This document shows positions 18,063 through 25,223 of a DNA stretch of 64,000 nt, in pieces (position 1 is the stretch's first letter; every line of letters begins with the position of its first letter). The position numbers were made by a program, and so were the translations under genes. The notes under the pieces were generated by a model, which saw nothing but the letters and a program-made list of their open reading frames with translations, did not search any database and had not been told where the DNA came from. Source of the stretch: Malonomonas sp036526255 (GTDB taxonomy: Bacteria > Desulfobacterota > Desulfuromonadia > Desulfuromonadales > Geopsychrobacteraceae); assembly GCA_036526255.1 (NCBI GenBank), contig DATCYW010000008.1, forward strand, positions 1 through 64,000. Reading direction: 5' to 3'.

Positions 18063-20381
18063 CTAATTGAGCTCAGCAACCTTCGCTTCCAGGATTGAGC
18101 GGATAGCGGTGCTGTCTGATAGTTGCAAAATTTCAGACGTGAGCTGTTCTGCCTCGCTGAGATTGATCCGGCAGATCAGTTCTTTGATTTTCGGGATATA
18201 GGGCGCCGACAGGGAAAACTGCCGGATTCCCATGCCGAGCAGGGCCAGCAGGCAGGCGGGGTCAGTGGACATCTCGCCGCAGACGCAGATGTCTGTTCCG
18301 GTTTTGCGTGCGAGTTGCATCAGTGACTCGATCGACAGTAACACCGCCGGGTGCAGCGGATCGTAGTAGCGCTGAACACGCGGGTTGCCGCGGTCTGCAG
18401 CCAGCAAATATTGAATCAGGTCGTTGGTGCCCAAGGCGAAAAAGTCGACTTCCTTGTAGAGGTGTGGCGCCAGACGTACGGCTGCCGGAACTTCGATCAT
18501 AGCGCCGATAGAAATATCTTCGGCGAAAGCAATATTCTGTTCACGGAGCAGCCTCTTTGCATCCTGAATCACTGCCTTGCAGGCGCGAATCTCTTCCATG
18601 TTGCAGATCATCGGAAACAGCAGCCGGATCGGGCCATGGACGGCCGCCATCAGGATCGCTTCAACCTGAGTCTGGAAAATTTCCCGGTTGTCCAGACTGA
18701 TACGAACAGAACGCCAACCCATAAAGGGGTTATCTTCTTTCGGATGAGAGAAGTACGGAAGGGCTTTGTCGCCACCGATATCGAGTGTGCGGATGGTGAC
18801 AGATTGGCCATCAAATTCCTCGACAACCCGTTTGTAGAGCTGATACTGCTCGTCCCGGTCGGGGAAGCTGTTGCGGGCCATGTAAGGGAACTCGGTGCGG
18901 TACAGTCCGACCCCTTCTGCGCCGTTCCGTTTGGCAATGTTGATGTCGCTGAGCAGTCCGATGTTGGCACGCAGCATCACTCGTTGTTCGTCTGCAGAAA
19001 TCGCCGGTACATCGCGTAGTTTGTCCAGCCGCTCCTGCTCCTGAACCCGGTCGTGCTCCAAGCGGAAATATTCATCCAGAATCGCATCGCTAGGAGACAG
19101 GTAAACACAGCCGGCATTGGCGTCGAGAATTAGCTGAGCGTCCGGCTTTATCATGGTGGTGGCGCCCTGTACGCCGATCAGCGCAGGAATGCCGAGCGAT
19201 TTGGCCATGATCACCGAATGCGAATTGCGTTCATTCGACTCGATCAGCATGCCGGTGATCATCTCGTGATCGAGCGTCGCCATATCAGAGGGGAGCAGGC
19301 GTTTGGCGACCAGAATTCCGGGGTGGTGCAGTTGGAGCGAATGTCCTTCCTGGCCGACCAGGTTGGCCAGCAACCGCCGGCCGATATCTTCCATGTCCGC
19401 GGCGCGTTCGCGCAGGTAGGCGTCTTCCATTCCGGCAAAGGCATCCAGATAGTCGCCGATCACCTTTTTCAACGCATAGGGAGCGCTGTGCTCTGTTTCA
19501 ATCAGATCGTGCAGTTTCTCAATAAAACCGCGATCTTCAAGAATCATCAGGTGCGTATGGAAAATCGCTGCGTCGGCCTGGGTCAGCTTGTCAGCGACCC
19601 GTTTCTCCAGGTAGAGGGTCTGGATGCGGGTTTTGCGCAATGCTTCGTCAAGCCGTTTCAATTCGGCGACGGTGTCCACGTTCTCTTCGTCAAAAATGTC
19701 AGCGAAGCCGAGTTTTTCGTCGATGACATTGGCGGTGCCGCTGACGACGCCGGGGTAGGCAATATGGCCATTCAAAGCTGCCGTTTCCTTGGATGATTCG
19801 GCAGGCTGGTCACTGGCGAGCAGGGAGTCGAGCTGGTTGAGGTCACGATTGTCGATGGCATCAAGCAGGCGGGCATTGACGACAATCGAGGCCACCTGAA
19901 AAGCGATGGTTGTGAGGGCTGACAGCTCTTCATCGCTGAAATGATGTGTCTCGCGGGTCTGGATAACCAGAACGCCGATGGTCTGGCTGCGATCAAACAG
20001 CGGGATACCGACAAAGGTATGCAGCTGCTCCTCTTTGGTTTCGGCAAAGTAGCGGTAGTGAGGGTGGTTCTGCGGCTCTTCAAGAGCAAGAATGCGCCCC
20101 TCTTTGGCCACCTGTCCGGTCAGGCCCTCGCCTATTTTCAGGCTGACGCTGCCGATAGAGGCCGGGTCGAGGCCGTAGGTGGCCCGCAGCAGCAGGGTCT
20201 GCTGATCGTCTTCCAGCAGGTAGAGAGAGCAGACATCCGAATGCGCACGTTTTGCTACCAGGGTAACAATGTTGCTGATGGTTTCATTCAGATCGTGCGA
20301 CTTCAGAATCAGCGCGCTGATGTCCTGCAGGGTGCTGAGGCCGAGGCTGCGATCAGATTTTTTGTGGTGTTTTGGAGTCAT
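18063..20381 (-). CDS. ptsP: PEP-protein phosphotransferase PtsP (enzyme I-Ntr)
   Basis: A 772-residue enzyme I of the nitrogen-type phosphotransferase system, which phosphorylates NPr and thereby EIIA-Ntr-type domains. An N-terminal GAF domain (about 15-165) is the usual sensory part of PtsP. The swivelling phosphohistidine is H388 in ERNSHSVIMAK. The PEP-binding TIM barrel has GLYRTEF and DIGGDK, and the active-site Cys lies in CVCGEMSTDP. The ATG at 20381 is used; a TTG 15 bases upstream is in frame, and neither has a clear ribosome binding site. The antiporter at 52625, with a fused EIIA domain, is a possible downstream acceptor. The regulatory region and candidate small RNA lie directly upstream. 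Confidence 0.93.
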   Translation of the reverse strand: MTPKHHKKSDRSLGLSTLQDISALILKSHDLNETISNIVTLVAKRAHSDVCSLYLLEDDQQTLLLRATYGLDPASIGSVSLKIGEGLTGQVAKEGRILALEEPQNHPHYRYFAETKEEQLHTFVGIPLFDRSQTIGVLVIQTRETHHFSDEELSALTTIAFQVASIVVNARLLDAIDNRDLNQLDSLLASDQPAESSKETAALNGHIAYPGVVSGTANVIDEKLGFADIFDEENVDTVAELKRLDEALRKTRIQTLYLEKRVADKLTQADAAIFHTHLMILEDRGFIEKLHDLIETEHSAPYALKKVIGDYLDAFAGMEDAYLRERAADMEDIGRRLLANLVGQEGHSLQLHHPGILVAKRLLPSDMATLDHEMITGMLIESNERNSHSVIMAKSLGIPALIGVQGATTMIKPDAQLILDANAGCVYLSPSDAILDEYFRLEHDRVQEQERLDKLRDVPAISADEQRVMLRANIGLLSDINIAKRNGAEGVGLYRTEFPYMARNSFPDRDEQYQLYKRVVEEFDGQSVTIRTLDIGGDKALPYFSHPKEDNPFMGWRSVRISLDNREIFQTQVEAILMAAVHGPIRLLFPMICNMEEIRACKAVIQDAKRLLREQNIAFAEDISIGAMIEVPAAVRLAPHLYKEVDFFALGTNDLIQYLLAADRGNPRVQRYYDPLHPAVLLSIESLMQLARKTGTDICVCGEMSTDPACLLALLGMGIRQFSLSAPYIPKIKELICRINLSEAEQLTSEILQLSDSTAIRSILEAKVAELN

Positions 20382-20402
20382 GGATGGGCCGTTCAAGTCA
20401 TA

Positions 20403-20431
20403 AAATTAAATATCGATAAGTTTAACGTAAA
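20403..20431 (-). promoter_or_regulatory. Weak candidate promoter for ptsP
   Basis: On the minus strand, TTTACG and TAATTT are 17 bases apart, between the terminator at 20452 and the ptsP start. Both hexamers are poor matches. The call rests on the fact that ptsP lies behind a strong terminator and should need its own promoter. Confidence 0.25.
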
Positions 20432-20451
20432 GCGGTAGGGATTGCGACTGC

Positions 20452-20494
20452 AAAAAAAAACCGCCACCAAAGGGAGAGAGGTCCTTGGTGGCGG
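20452..20494 (-). terminator. Strong intrinsic terminator on the minus strand
   Basis: Read on the minus strand, CCGCCACCAA and TTGGTGGCGG form a perfect 10-bp stem around a loop rich in C and U (CCUCUCUCCCU), followed by nine U. There is no T-run on the other side, so it acts only leftward. It ends the candidate small RNA and would also stop read-through from the upstream activator gene into ptsP. Confidence 0.9.
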
Positions 20495-20550
20495 AAGAGG
20501 GATGTACTGGAACCGTTCGGGCGGGAACGGGATTGATCCCTATGCATTAC
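20452..20550 (-). ncRNA. Candidate sigma-54-dependent small RNA, about 99 nt
   Basis: The predicted start is 12 bases downstream of the -12 GC of the sigma-54 promoter and the end is the U-run of the terminator. No ORF of note lies in between. The RNA would contain a small GGGA/TCCC hairpin, then a perfect CCGTTC/GAACGG hairpin with a CCGCCC loop, a single-stranded segment with CAUCCCUCUU, and the terminator hairpin whose loop has CCUCUCUCCCU. The pyrimidine-rich segments are complementary to Shine-Dalgarno sequences, as in many antisense-acting sRNAs. The alternative is a regulated leader of ptsP with an attenuator. The promoter and terminator are seen directly; the RNA itself is inferred. 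Confidence 0.55.
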
Positions 20551-20560
20551 TCAAAGAATA

Positions 20561-20576
20561 AGCAATGGGTGTGCCA
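20561..20576 (-). promoter_or_regulatory. Sigma-54 (-24/-12) promoter
   Basis: The minus strand reads TGGCACACCCATTGCT, matching every position of the consensus TGGCACRNNNNTTGCW with the required ten bases between GG and GC. It points toward the terminator at 20452 and then ptsP. Three palindromes lie upstream at about -110, -188 and -219, the usual enhancer range. Confidence 0.85.
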
Positions 20577-20599
20577 GTTTTTAGAAAAAGGCAGAAAAT

Positions 20600-20633
20600 G
20601 CCTAAGGGGGCCGTTTGGGGCGGTTTGTTAGGC
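20600..20633. other. Weak stem-loop between enhancer sites and the sigma-54 promoter
   Basis: GCCTAA and TTAGGC form a 6-bp stem around a 22-base G-rich loop. It could be a weak end of the activator transcript or a spacing element. I see nothing else in 20577-20645. Confidence 0.25.
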
Positions 20634-20645
20634 GGGACACATGTC

Positions 20646-20673
20646 GTCGCTGTGCCATATTTGGCACAGCGAC
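20646..20673. promoter_or_regulatory. Enhancer site 1: perfect 28-bp palindrome
   Basis: The core TGTGCCATATTTGGCACA (20651-20668) is extended on both sides by GTCGC/GCGAC to 12-base perfect arms with a 4-base centre. It is the best of four copies of the motif in this locus and lies about 110 bases upstream of the predicted sigma-54 start. Confidence 0.75.
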
Positions 20674-20728
20674 TGTGCTTATTATAGGCAGCTGAGTGTT
20701 ATCGCCACACCAGTAGGTAGAATCGCTG

Positions 20729-20746
20729 CGTGACACAAATGGCACA
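20729..20746. promoter_or_regulatory. Enhancer site 2
   Basis: CGTGACACAAATGGCACA keeps the right half-site TGGCACA intact and the left GTG, but the left half is degenerate. It is 78 bases from site 1 and 31 from site 3. Confidence 0.55.
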
Positions 20747-20759
20747 GCGCGATCTCGTT

Positions 20760-20777
20760 TGTGCAGTATCTGGCACA
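20760..20777. promoter_or_regulatory. Enhancer site 3
   Basis: TGTGCAGTATCTGGCACA differs from site 1 at three of 18 positions. It lies two bases beyond the stop codon of the activator gene, about 219 bases upstream of the predicted sigma-54 start. Confidence 0.65.
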
Positions 20778-20779
20778 GT

Positions 20780-23077
20780 TTATTGCTTGCCGCGGTAGCT
20801 CTGTCCGTCGATTTTGTGTCGTTCTAGCATGCGATAAAAGGTCCGTCTGGGGATATTGGCCAGTCTGGCCGCTGCCGAGACATTGCCGCCGGCCTCATGC
20901 AGATAGTGACCGATCAGATCACTCTCAACTTTGCCGACTTGTTGGTCGCGCTGCTTGCGCAGCCCTGAATCAGTAAGCAGGCTGCTGCCGTTCTGCTGTT
21001 TGCGCAGCAGTTCGCCAAAAATCACCGGTAACTGCTCAAGATGGATCACCTGGTCTGGTGACAGGACGACCGCGCGTTCGATGATGTTCTGCAGTTCGCG
21101 GATATTGCCGGGCCAGTGATAGCAGGTCAGTGCCTGCAGGGCCTGCTGATCAATCTTGTGGATGGTCTTATTCAGCCGGCGGGCTGAGAGGTTCAGAAAA
21201 TTGTCGACCAGCTGTGGAATCGAATCGAGCCGGTTGCGTAGCGGTGGCAGGGTAATGGTGAAGACATTGATCCGATAGAAAAGGTCTTCGCGGAACCAGC
21301 CATTACTGATCCCTTCTTCCAGCGGTTTGTTGGTGGCGGCAATAATCCTGACATCGACCCGTTTGGTGCTGTTGCTGCCGACCGGTTTGATCTCGCCGCT
21401 GTCGAGCACCCGCAGCAGTTCCGCCTGCAGTTTCGGAGTGATGTCGCCGATCTCATCGAGAAAAATAGTGCCGCCATCGGCTGCCTCGAACAACCCCTTT
21501 TTGTCTGCAACCGCGCCGGTGAATGAACCCTTCTTATGGCCGAACAGTTCACTTTCCAGCAGGCTGTCGGTCAGGGTGGTGCAGTTGACGGTCACCAGTG
21601 GCTTGTCGGCGCGCTGACTGACCTCATGGATAGAGCGGGCGGTCAGCTCTTTGCCGGTGCCGCTTTCGCCGCGAATCAGCACCGAAGTTGGCGTCGGGCC
21701 GACTTGTTGAATCATGTGCAGCACCCCTTCGGTGCGCGGGTCGCTACCGATGATTTTGGTCCCTTCATACTCCTGATCCAGCGCCCGGCGGGCCAGATCG
21801 TATTTCTGTTCAAGCCGGGTGCGATCTTCTTCAAGTCGACGCAAAGAGTAGGGCAGGCACATGCGGTTATCGGCCAGCCCCTGATAGACGGCCACCGCAT
21901 GCTCACGACAGCTGGGGTAGCCGCAACCGGCGCAGTTCAATTCATCTTGTTCGGTGAATTTATCGGTCTCCTGCAGGATTCGATTTACAGCGCCACCGGT
22001 TGGCTTTTCCAACTGGTACTGTTTGTTGGTAAAATGCCGGTCAAGCTGCAGCTGGTTCGGTACGGTCAGATAGTGGGCCGAGGGTTGATAGGGGAGGTCA
22101 CTGTGCAGGTAGTCGATAATTATTTTGCGTTTTGAAAAAGAGGTCAGCCGGTTGGTCCGGCCCGGACCGCCAATACAGCCGCCGTTGCAGAAGCGGACAT
22201 CAACATACTGCGGAGAGATGCGCCCGGCCGACAGATCGCGGATCACTTCCATCGACGCCTCTTCACCGACGGTGGCGACAAAGTTGGGATCGAGGCCGTT
22301 GTTGACGATGCCGAAATTGTTGAACGGGCCACCGTAGATCGAGAAGCTGCGACCGCTGCTGGTTGTTAAACCGGAAAATGGCGTTTTGCCGAGTCGGTGC
22401 AGGTCGATCTGCCGGGCAACCAGCATGCGGTTGAGTTCGCGGTAGGTCAGAACCGTATCGATGGCCCCTTTGACCGGTTCGGAATTGATTTCGAATTTGC
22501 CACCGATACAGGAGCTGATGTAGACCACCTGGGTCTCTTCACCACGCTGCGCTTTGATAAAGCGACCGATCGCGACCATTGGCGAAACCACCGGCACCAG
22601 ATTTTTCAGTAGCTGCGGGTAGTGGCGTTCGATCAGGTCAACGACGGTCGGGCAGTGGCTTGAGATCAGCGGCAGGTCCGATTTCTGTGCGATCAGCTCA
22701 CGGTATTCCGGAGCGATCAGTTCCACTCCCGCGGCTCCTTCTAGGACCTCATCGAACCCGAGGTTTTTTAAAGCCGTCACCATCTGGGCCGGATGGACAT
22801 CGTAAAAAAACGCCTGAAACGAACACCCCAGCACTGCTACCACCGATTTTTTACTGCGCAGCCGTTCTTCGGTCTCTTTGATCGCGTCGGCGATCACCTT
22901 GGCTTTCTGCGAACAGACCTGAATGCATTTGCCGCAGCCGATGCAGCGATGGTGAATGACTTCAGCGGAATCCTGAAAAACGCCGATCGCCTTGGTCGGG
23001 CAGTTGCGGACACAGGCGTAACATTTACGGCAGAGACTGCGGATGGTGGTGATCGGGCCGGACGACTTCTGTTGCAT
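20780..23077 (-). CDS. Sigma-54 activator with ferredoxin and [FeFe]-hydrogenase-like sensor domains
   Basis: A 765-residue fusion. Residues 16-55 hold two CxxCxxCxxxC [4Fe-4S] motifs. Residues 75-340 resemble the H-cluster domain of [FeFe] hydrogenases, with all four cluster cysteines in place (C142, C190, C297, C301). The proton-shuttle Cys before C142 is His (SSHCP), and the Lys three residues after C190 is Gly (CIGGKFE). A further Fe-S motif uses C382, C385, C390 and C407. The AAA+ domain has Walker A GESGTGKE (470-477) and GSFTGA at the sigma-54 loop, and a Fis-type HTH (GNVSAAARLANIPRRTFYR) ends the chain. The ATG at 23077 has CAGGA at good spacing; the ATG at 23107 would put the ribosome binding site inside the operator. 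A redox or H2 sensor is likely; catalysis is doubtful. Confidence 0.87.
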   Translation of the reverse strand: MQQKSSGPITTIRSLCRKCYACVRNCPTKAIGVFQDSAEVIHHRCIGCGKCIQVCSQKAKVIADAIKETEERLRSKKSVVAVLGCSFQAFFYDVHPAQMVTALKNLGFDEVLEGAAGVELIAPEYRELIAQKSDLPLISSHCPTVVDLIERHYPQLLKNLVPVVSPMVAIGRFIKAQRGEETQVVYISSCIGGKFEINSEPVKGAIDTVLTYRELNRMLVARQIDLHRLGKTPFSGLTTSSGRSFSIYGGPFNNFGIVNNGLDPNFVATVGEEASMEVIRDLSAGRISPQYVDVRFCNGGCIGGPGRTNRLTSFSKRKIIIDYLHSDLPYQPSAHYLTVPNQLQLDRHFTNKQYQLEKPTGGAVNRILQETDKFTEQDELNCAGCGYPSCREHAVAVYQGLADNRMCLPYSLRRLEEDRTRLEQKYDLARRALDQEYEGTKIIGSDPRTEGVLHMIQQVGPTPTSVLIRGESGTGKELTARSIHEVSQRADKPLVTVNCTTLTDSLLESELFGHKKGSFTGAVADKKGLFEAADGGTIFLDEIGDITPKLQAELLRVLDSGEIKPVGSNSTKRVDVRIIAATNKPLEEGISNGWFREDLFYRINVFTITLPPLRNRLDSIPQLVDNFLNLSARRLNKTIHKIDQQALQALTCYHWPGNIRELQNIIERAVVLSPDQVIHLEQLPVIFGELLRKQQNGSSLLTDSGLRKQRDQQVGKVESDLIGHYLHEAGGNVSAAARLANIPRRTFYRMLERHKIDGQSYRGKQ

Positions 23078-23105
23078 GCGGATTCCTGCGGGAAAAAGGT
23101 TCCGC

Positions 23106-23135
23106 ATTGTGTCGGTTGTGGCACAGGTCTGTCAA
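23106..23135 (-). promoter_or_regulatory. Sigma-70 promoter of the hydrogenase-like activator, with built-in operator
   Basis: On the minus strand TTGACA (23130-23135, perfect -35) and CACAAT (23106-23111) are 18 bases apart. The spacer is occupied by a fourth copy of the palindrome, TGTGTCGGTTGTGGCACA in plus-strand reading (23108-23125). A protein bound there would exclude polymerase. The start codon follows about 30 bases later. Confidence 0.6.
23108..23125. promoter_or_regulatory. Operator site 4, same motif as the enhancer sites
   Basis: It matches site 1 at 13 of 18 positions, with the right half TGGCACA and the left TGTG intact. Its position between -35 and -10 implies repression, in contrast to the three upstream enhancer copies. 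Confidence 0.55.
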
Positions 23136-23136
23136 G

Positions 23137-24123
23137 TTATCTTCGCTGGATCAGGTAGCGACCGACCGACTCACTGTGATGGCAGGCGACCAGGTGGCCG
23201 TCTCCTAGATCGGCCAGTGGTGGCGCTTGTTGCCGGCAGAGCTGGTCCGCATAGGGGCAGCGGGGGTGAAAGTAACAACCGCTCGGCGGGTTAACCGGCG
23301 AGGGGATTTCGCCTGACAGCGGGGCCGGGCGCGGATGGCCCGGTTCGGCAATCGGCACCGCGTTGAGCAGCGCTTCGGTGTAGGGGTGGCGCGGTTGCTT
23401 ATAGAGCTGGTCGGCGCTGGTCAGTTCGACAATGTTCCCCAGGTACATGACCGCAATCCGGTCGCTGACATGTTCGATGACCGCAAGATCGTGGGCGATA
23501 AACAGATAACTGAGATTGTGCTCGCGCTGCAGTTCCTGCAGCAGGTTGAGAATCTGCGCCTGCACCGAGAGGTCGAGTGCCGAAACCGGTTCGTCGGCGA
23601 TAATCAGCTGAGGTTCCACCGCCAGCGCCCGGGCGATGCCGACCCGTTGTCGCTGTCCGCCGGAAAACTCGTGTGGATAGCGTTGTTCGTGCTCGGCGGT
23701 CAGCCCGACTTTTTCCAGCAGTTCGATGACCCGGTCGCGCACCTGCCGGCCGGTCGCAAGGCGGTGGATCAGCAGCGGTTCGCTGAGGATGCCGCCGACC
23801 GTCATCCGTGGATTGAGTGAAGCGAAGGGGTCCTGAAAAATCATCTGCATTTGTCGCCGGAAAGGGCGCAGCTGCCGCGGCGAGAGTTTTGTCAGGTCGT
23901 TGCCGTCAAATAGAACCCGCCCCTGATCAGCTTTCTGCAGCTGCATGATCAGTTTTCCGGTGGTCGATTTTCCACACCCCGATTCTCCGACCAGGCCGAG
24001 GGTTTCCCCTTTTTCCAGGGTGAAGCTGATATTGTTGACCGCGACCAGTCGCGCGCCAGTGTTGCCGAGCGCGTTGCTGGTACGGAAACTTTTGCGTAGA
24101 TTATCGATCTGCAGCAGTGGCAT
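23137..24123 (-). CDS. Oligopeptide/dipeptide ABC transporter ATPase (OppF/DppF type)
   Basis: A 328-residue cytoplasmic ATPase for peptide or nickel-type import. It has Walker A GESGCGKST, the ABC signature FSGGQRQRV, Walker B LIIADEPVSALD and the H-loop FIAHD. The C-terminal oligopeptide-transporter extension has the cysteine-bearing CYFHPRCPYADQLC, which holds an Fe-S cluster in relatives. Its ATG overlaps the stop of the oppD-like gene by one base (TGATG). No permease or binding-protein gene is next to the pair, so the partner components must lie elsewhere. Confidence 0.9.
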   Translation of the reverse strand: MPLLQIDNLRKSFRTSNALGNTGARLVAVNNISFTLEKGETLGLVGESGCGKSTTGKLIMQLQKADQGRVLFDGNDLTKLSPRQLRPFRRQMQMIFQDPFASLNPRMTVGGILSEPLLIHRLATGRQVRDRVIELLEKVGLTAEHEQRYPHEFSGGQRQRVGIARALAVEPQLIIADEPVSALDLSVQAQILNLLQELQREHNLSYLFIAHDLAVIEHVSDRIAVMYLGNIVELTSADQLYKQPRHPYTEALLNAVPIAEPGHPRPAPLSGEIPSPVNPPSGCYFHPRCPYADQLCRQQAPPLADLGDGHLVACHHSESVGRYLIQRR

Positions 24124-25079
24124 CAGTGTCTCCAGCAGCGCACCCAGTGACCTGGATTCTGCTCTTTGAGCTGCGGGTGTTGATGACCGCAGGGGAGTGA
24201 CGGCATATCGCAGCGATCGATGAACAGGCAGCCGTCGTGATGTTCGCGCAGGCCGGGAAGCTGGCCGGGGATGGTCGGCAGCAACCCCTTTTGCCCGAGT
24301 CGCGGAATGCAGTCGAGTAAACCCTGCGTATAGGGGTGCAGCGGATCGTTAAACAGCTGCTCGACGCTACCGGTCTCGACGATCTGGCCAGCGTACATGA
24401 CCGCCAGTCGGTCGGCGTTGCTGGCGACGATCCCCAGATCGTGGGTAATCAGCAGGGTGGTCATCTGCCGCTCCTCTTTGAGCTTCTGCAGCAGGTCCAT
24501 GATCTGTGCCTGAATTGTCACATCCAGCGCAGTGGTCGGTTCGTCGGCGATCAGCAGTTTCGGGTCGCAGGCCAGGGCGATGGCGATAACCACACGCTGG
24601 CGCTGGCCGCCGGAAAGCTGGTGCGGGTAATCGCGCAGCCGCCGTCCCGGGTCGGAGATGCCGACCTGAGTCAGCAGCTCGCCCGCCTGCACGAGCGCCT
24701 GTGGTGGGGTCAAGCCTTTATGGAGACGCAACACTTCGGCGATCTGTTCGCCGATCCGCAGCACCGGGTTCAGCGCGGTCATCGGCTCCTGGAAAATCAT
24801 CGAAATCTGATTGCCGCGAATCCGGCGCATCTCAAGATCGGGCAGGCGCAGCAGGTCGCGGCCATCCAGGCGGATTTCACCGCCGACCACGCGTCCCGGT
24901 TCCGGGAGCAGCCGCAGCAGTGACAGGGCGGTCATCGATTTGCCGCAGCCCGATTCGCCGACCAGAGCCAGGGTTTCGCCGCTGTTGATGGTAAAGGAGA
25001 CATCGTCAACAGCCTTGACCAGACCGGAGCGGGTGAAGAAATAACTGCGCAGATTTTCGACGTCAAGACGTGGAGGCAT
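24123..25079 (-). CDS. Oligopeptide/dipeptide ABC transporter ATPase (OppD/DppD type)
   Basis: A 318-residue ATPase, partner of the OppF-like protein downstream. It has Walker A GESGCGKSM, signature LSGGQRQRV, Walker B LIADEPTTALD and the H-loop LITHD. The C-terminal extension carries the clustered cysteines CLFIDRCDMPSLPC. CAGGA six bases before the ATG at 25079 decides the start; the frame remains open 90 bases further upstream. It diverges from tex. Confidence 0.9.
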   Translation of the reverse strand: MPPRLDVENLRSYFFTRSGLVKAVDDVSFTINSGETLALVGESGCGKSMTALSLLRLLPEPGRVVGGEIRLDGRDLLRLPDLEMRRIRGNQISMIFQEPMTALNPVLRIGEQIAEVLRLHKGLTPPQALVQAGELLTQVGISDPGRRLRDYPHQLSGGQRQRVVIAIALACDPKLLIADEPTTALDVTIQAQIMDLLQKLKEERQMTTLLITHDLGIVASNADRLAVMYAGQIVETGSVEQLFNDPLHPYTQGLLDCIPRLGQKGLLPTIPGQLPGLREHHDGCLFIDRCDMPSLPCGHQHPQLKEQNPGHWVRCWRH

Positions 25080-25151
25080 GGTTTTCCTGTAGGATTTCAG
25101 TTGCATCATTGTGTACACGTAAAGCGTCGCAACGGTCAAGCATCCCGCACT

Positions 25152-25179
25152 TTGCAAAGCCGGGTGCACATGTTACCAT
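25152..25179 (+). promoter_or_regulatory. Possible weak promoter of tex
   Basis: TTGCAA (25152-25157) and TACCAT (25174-25179) are 16 bases apart, 44 bases before the tex ATG. Each matches four of six consensus bases. Confidence 0.25.
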
Positions 25180-25223
25180 CGCGCGCTTTGAACACTGCGC
25201 TAAACCTAATATGAAGGAAGACG

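Noticed and set aside
20771..20787. Plus-strand TGGCACAGTTTATTGC at enhancer site 3, resembling a second sigma-54 promoter.
   Set aside because: The GG-GC spacing is eleven, and it would fire into the 3' end of the regulator gene in antisense.
23078..23107. An upstream ATG adding ten residues to the hydrogenase-like activator.
   Set aside because: It would place translation start immediately against the operator with no ribosome binding site, whereas ATG 23077 has CAGGA at proper spacing.
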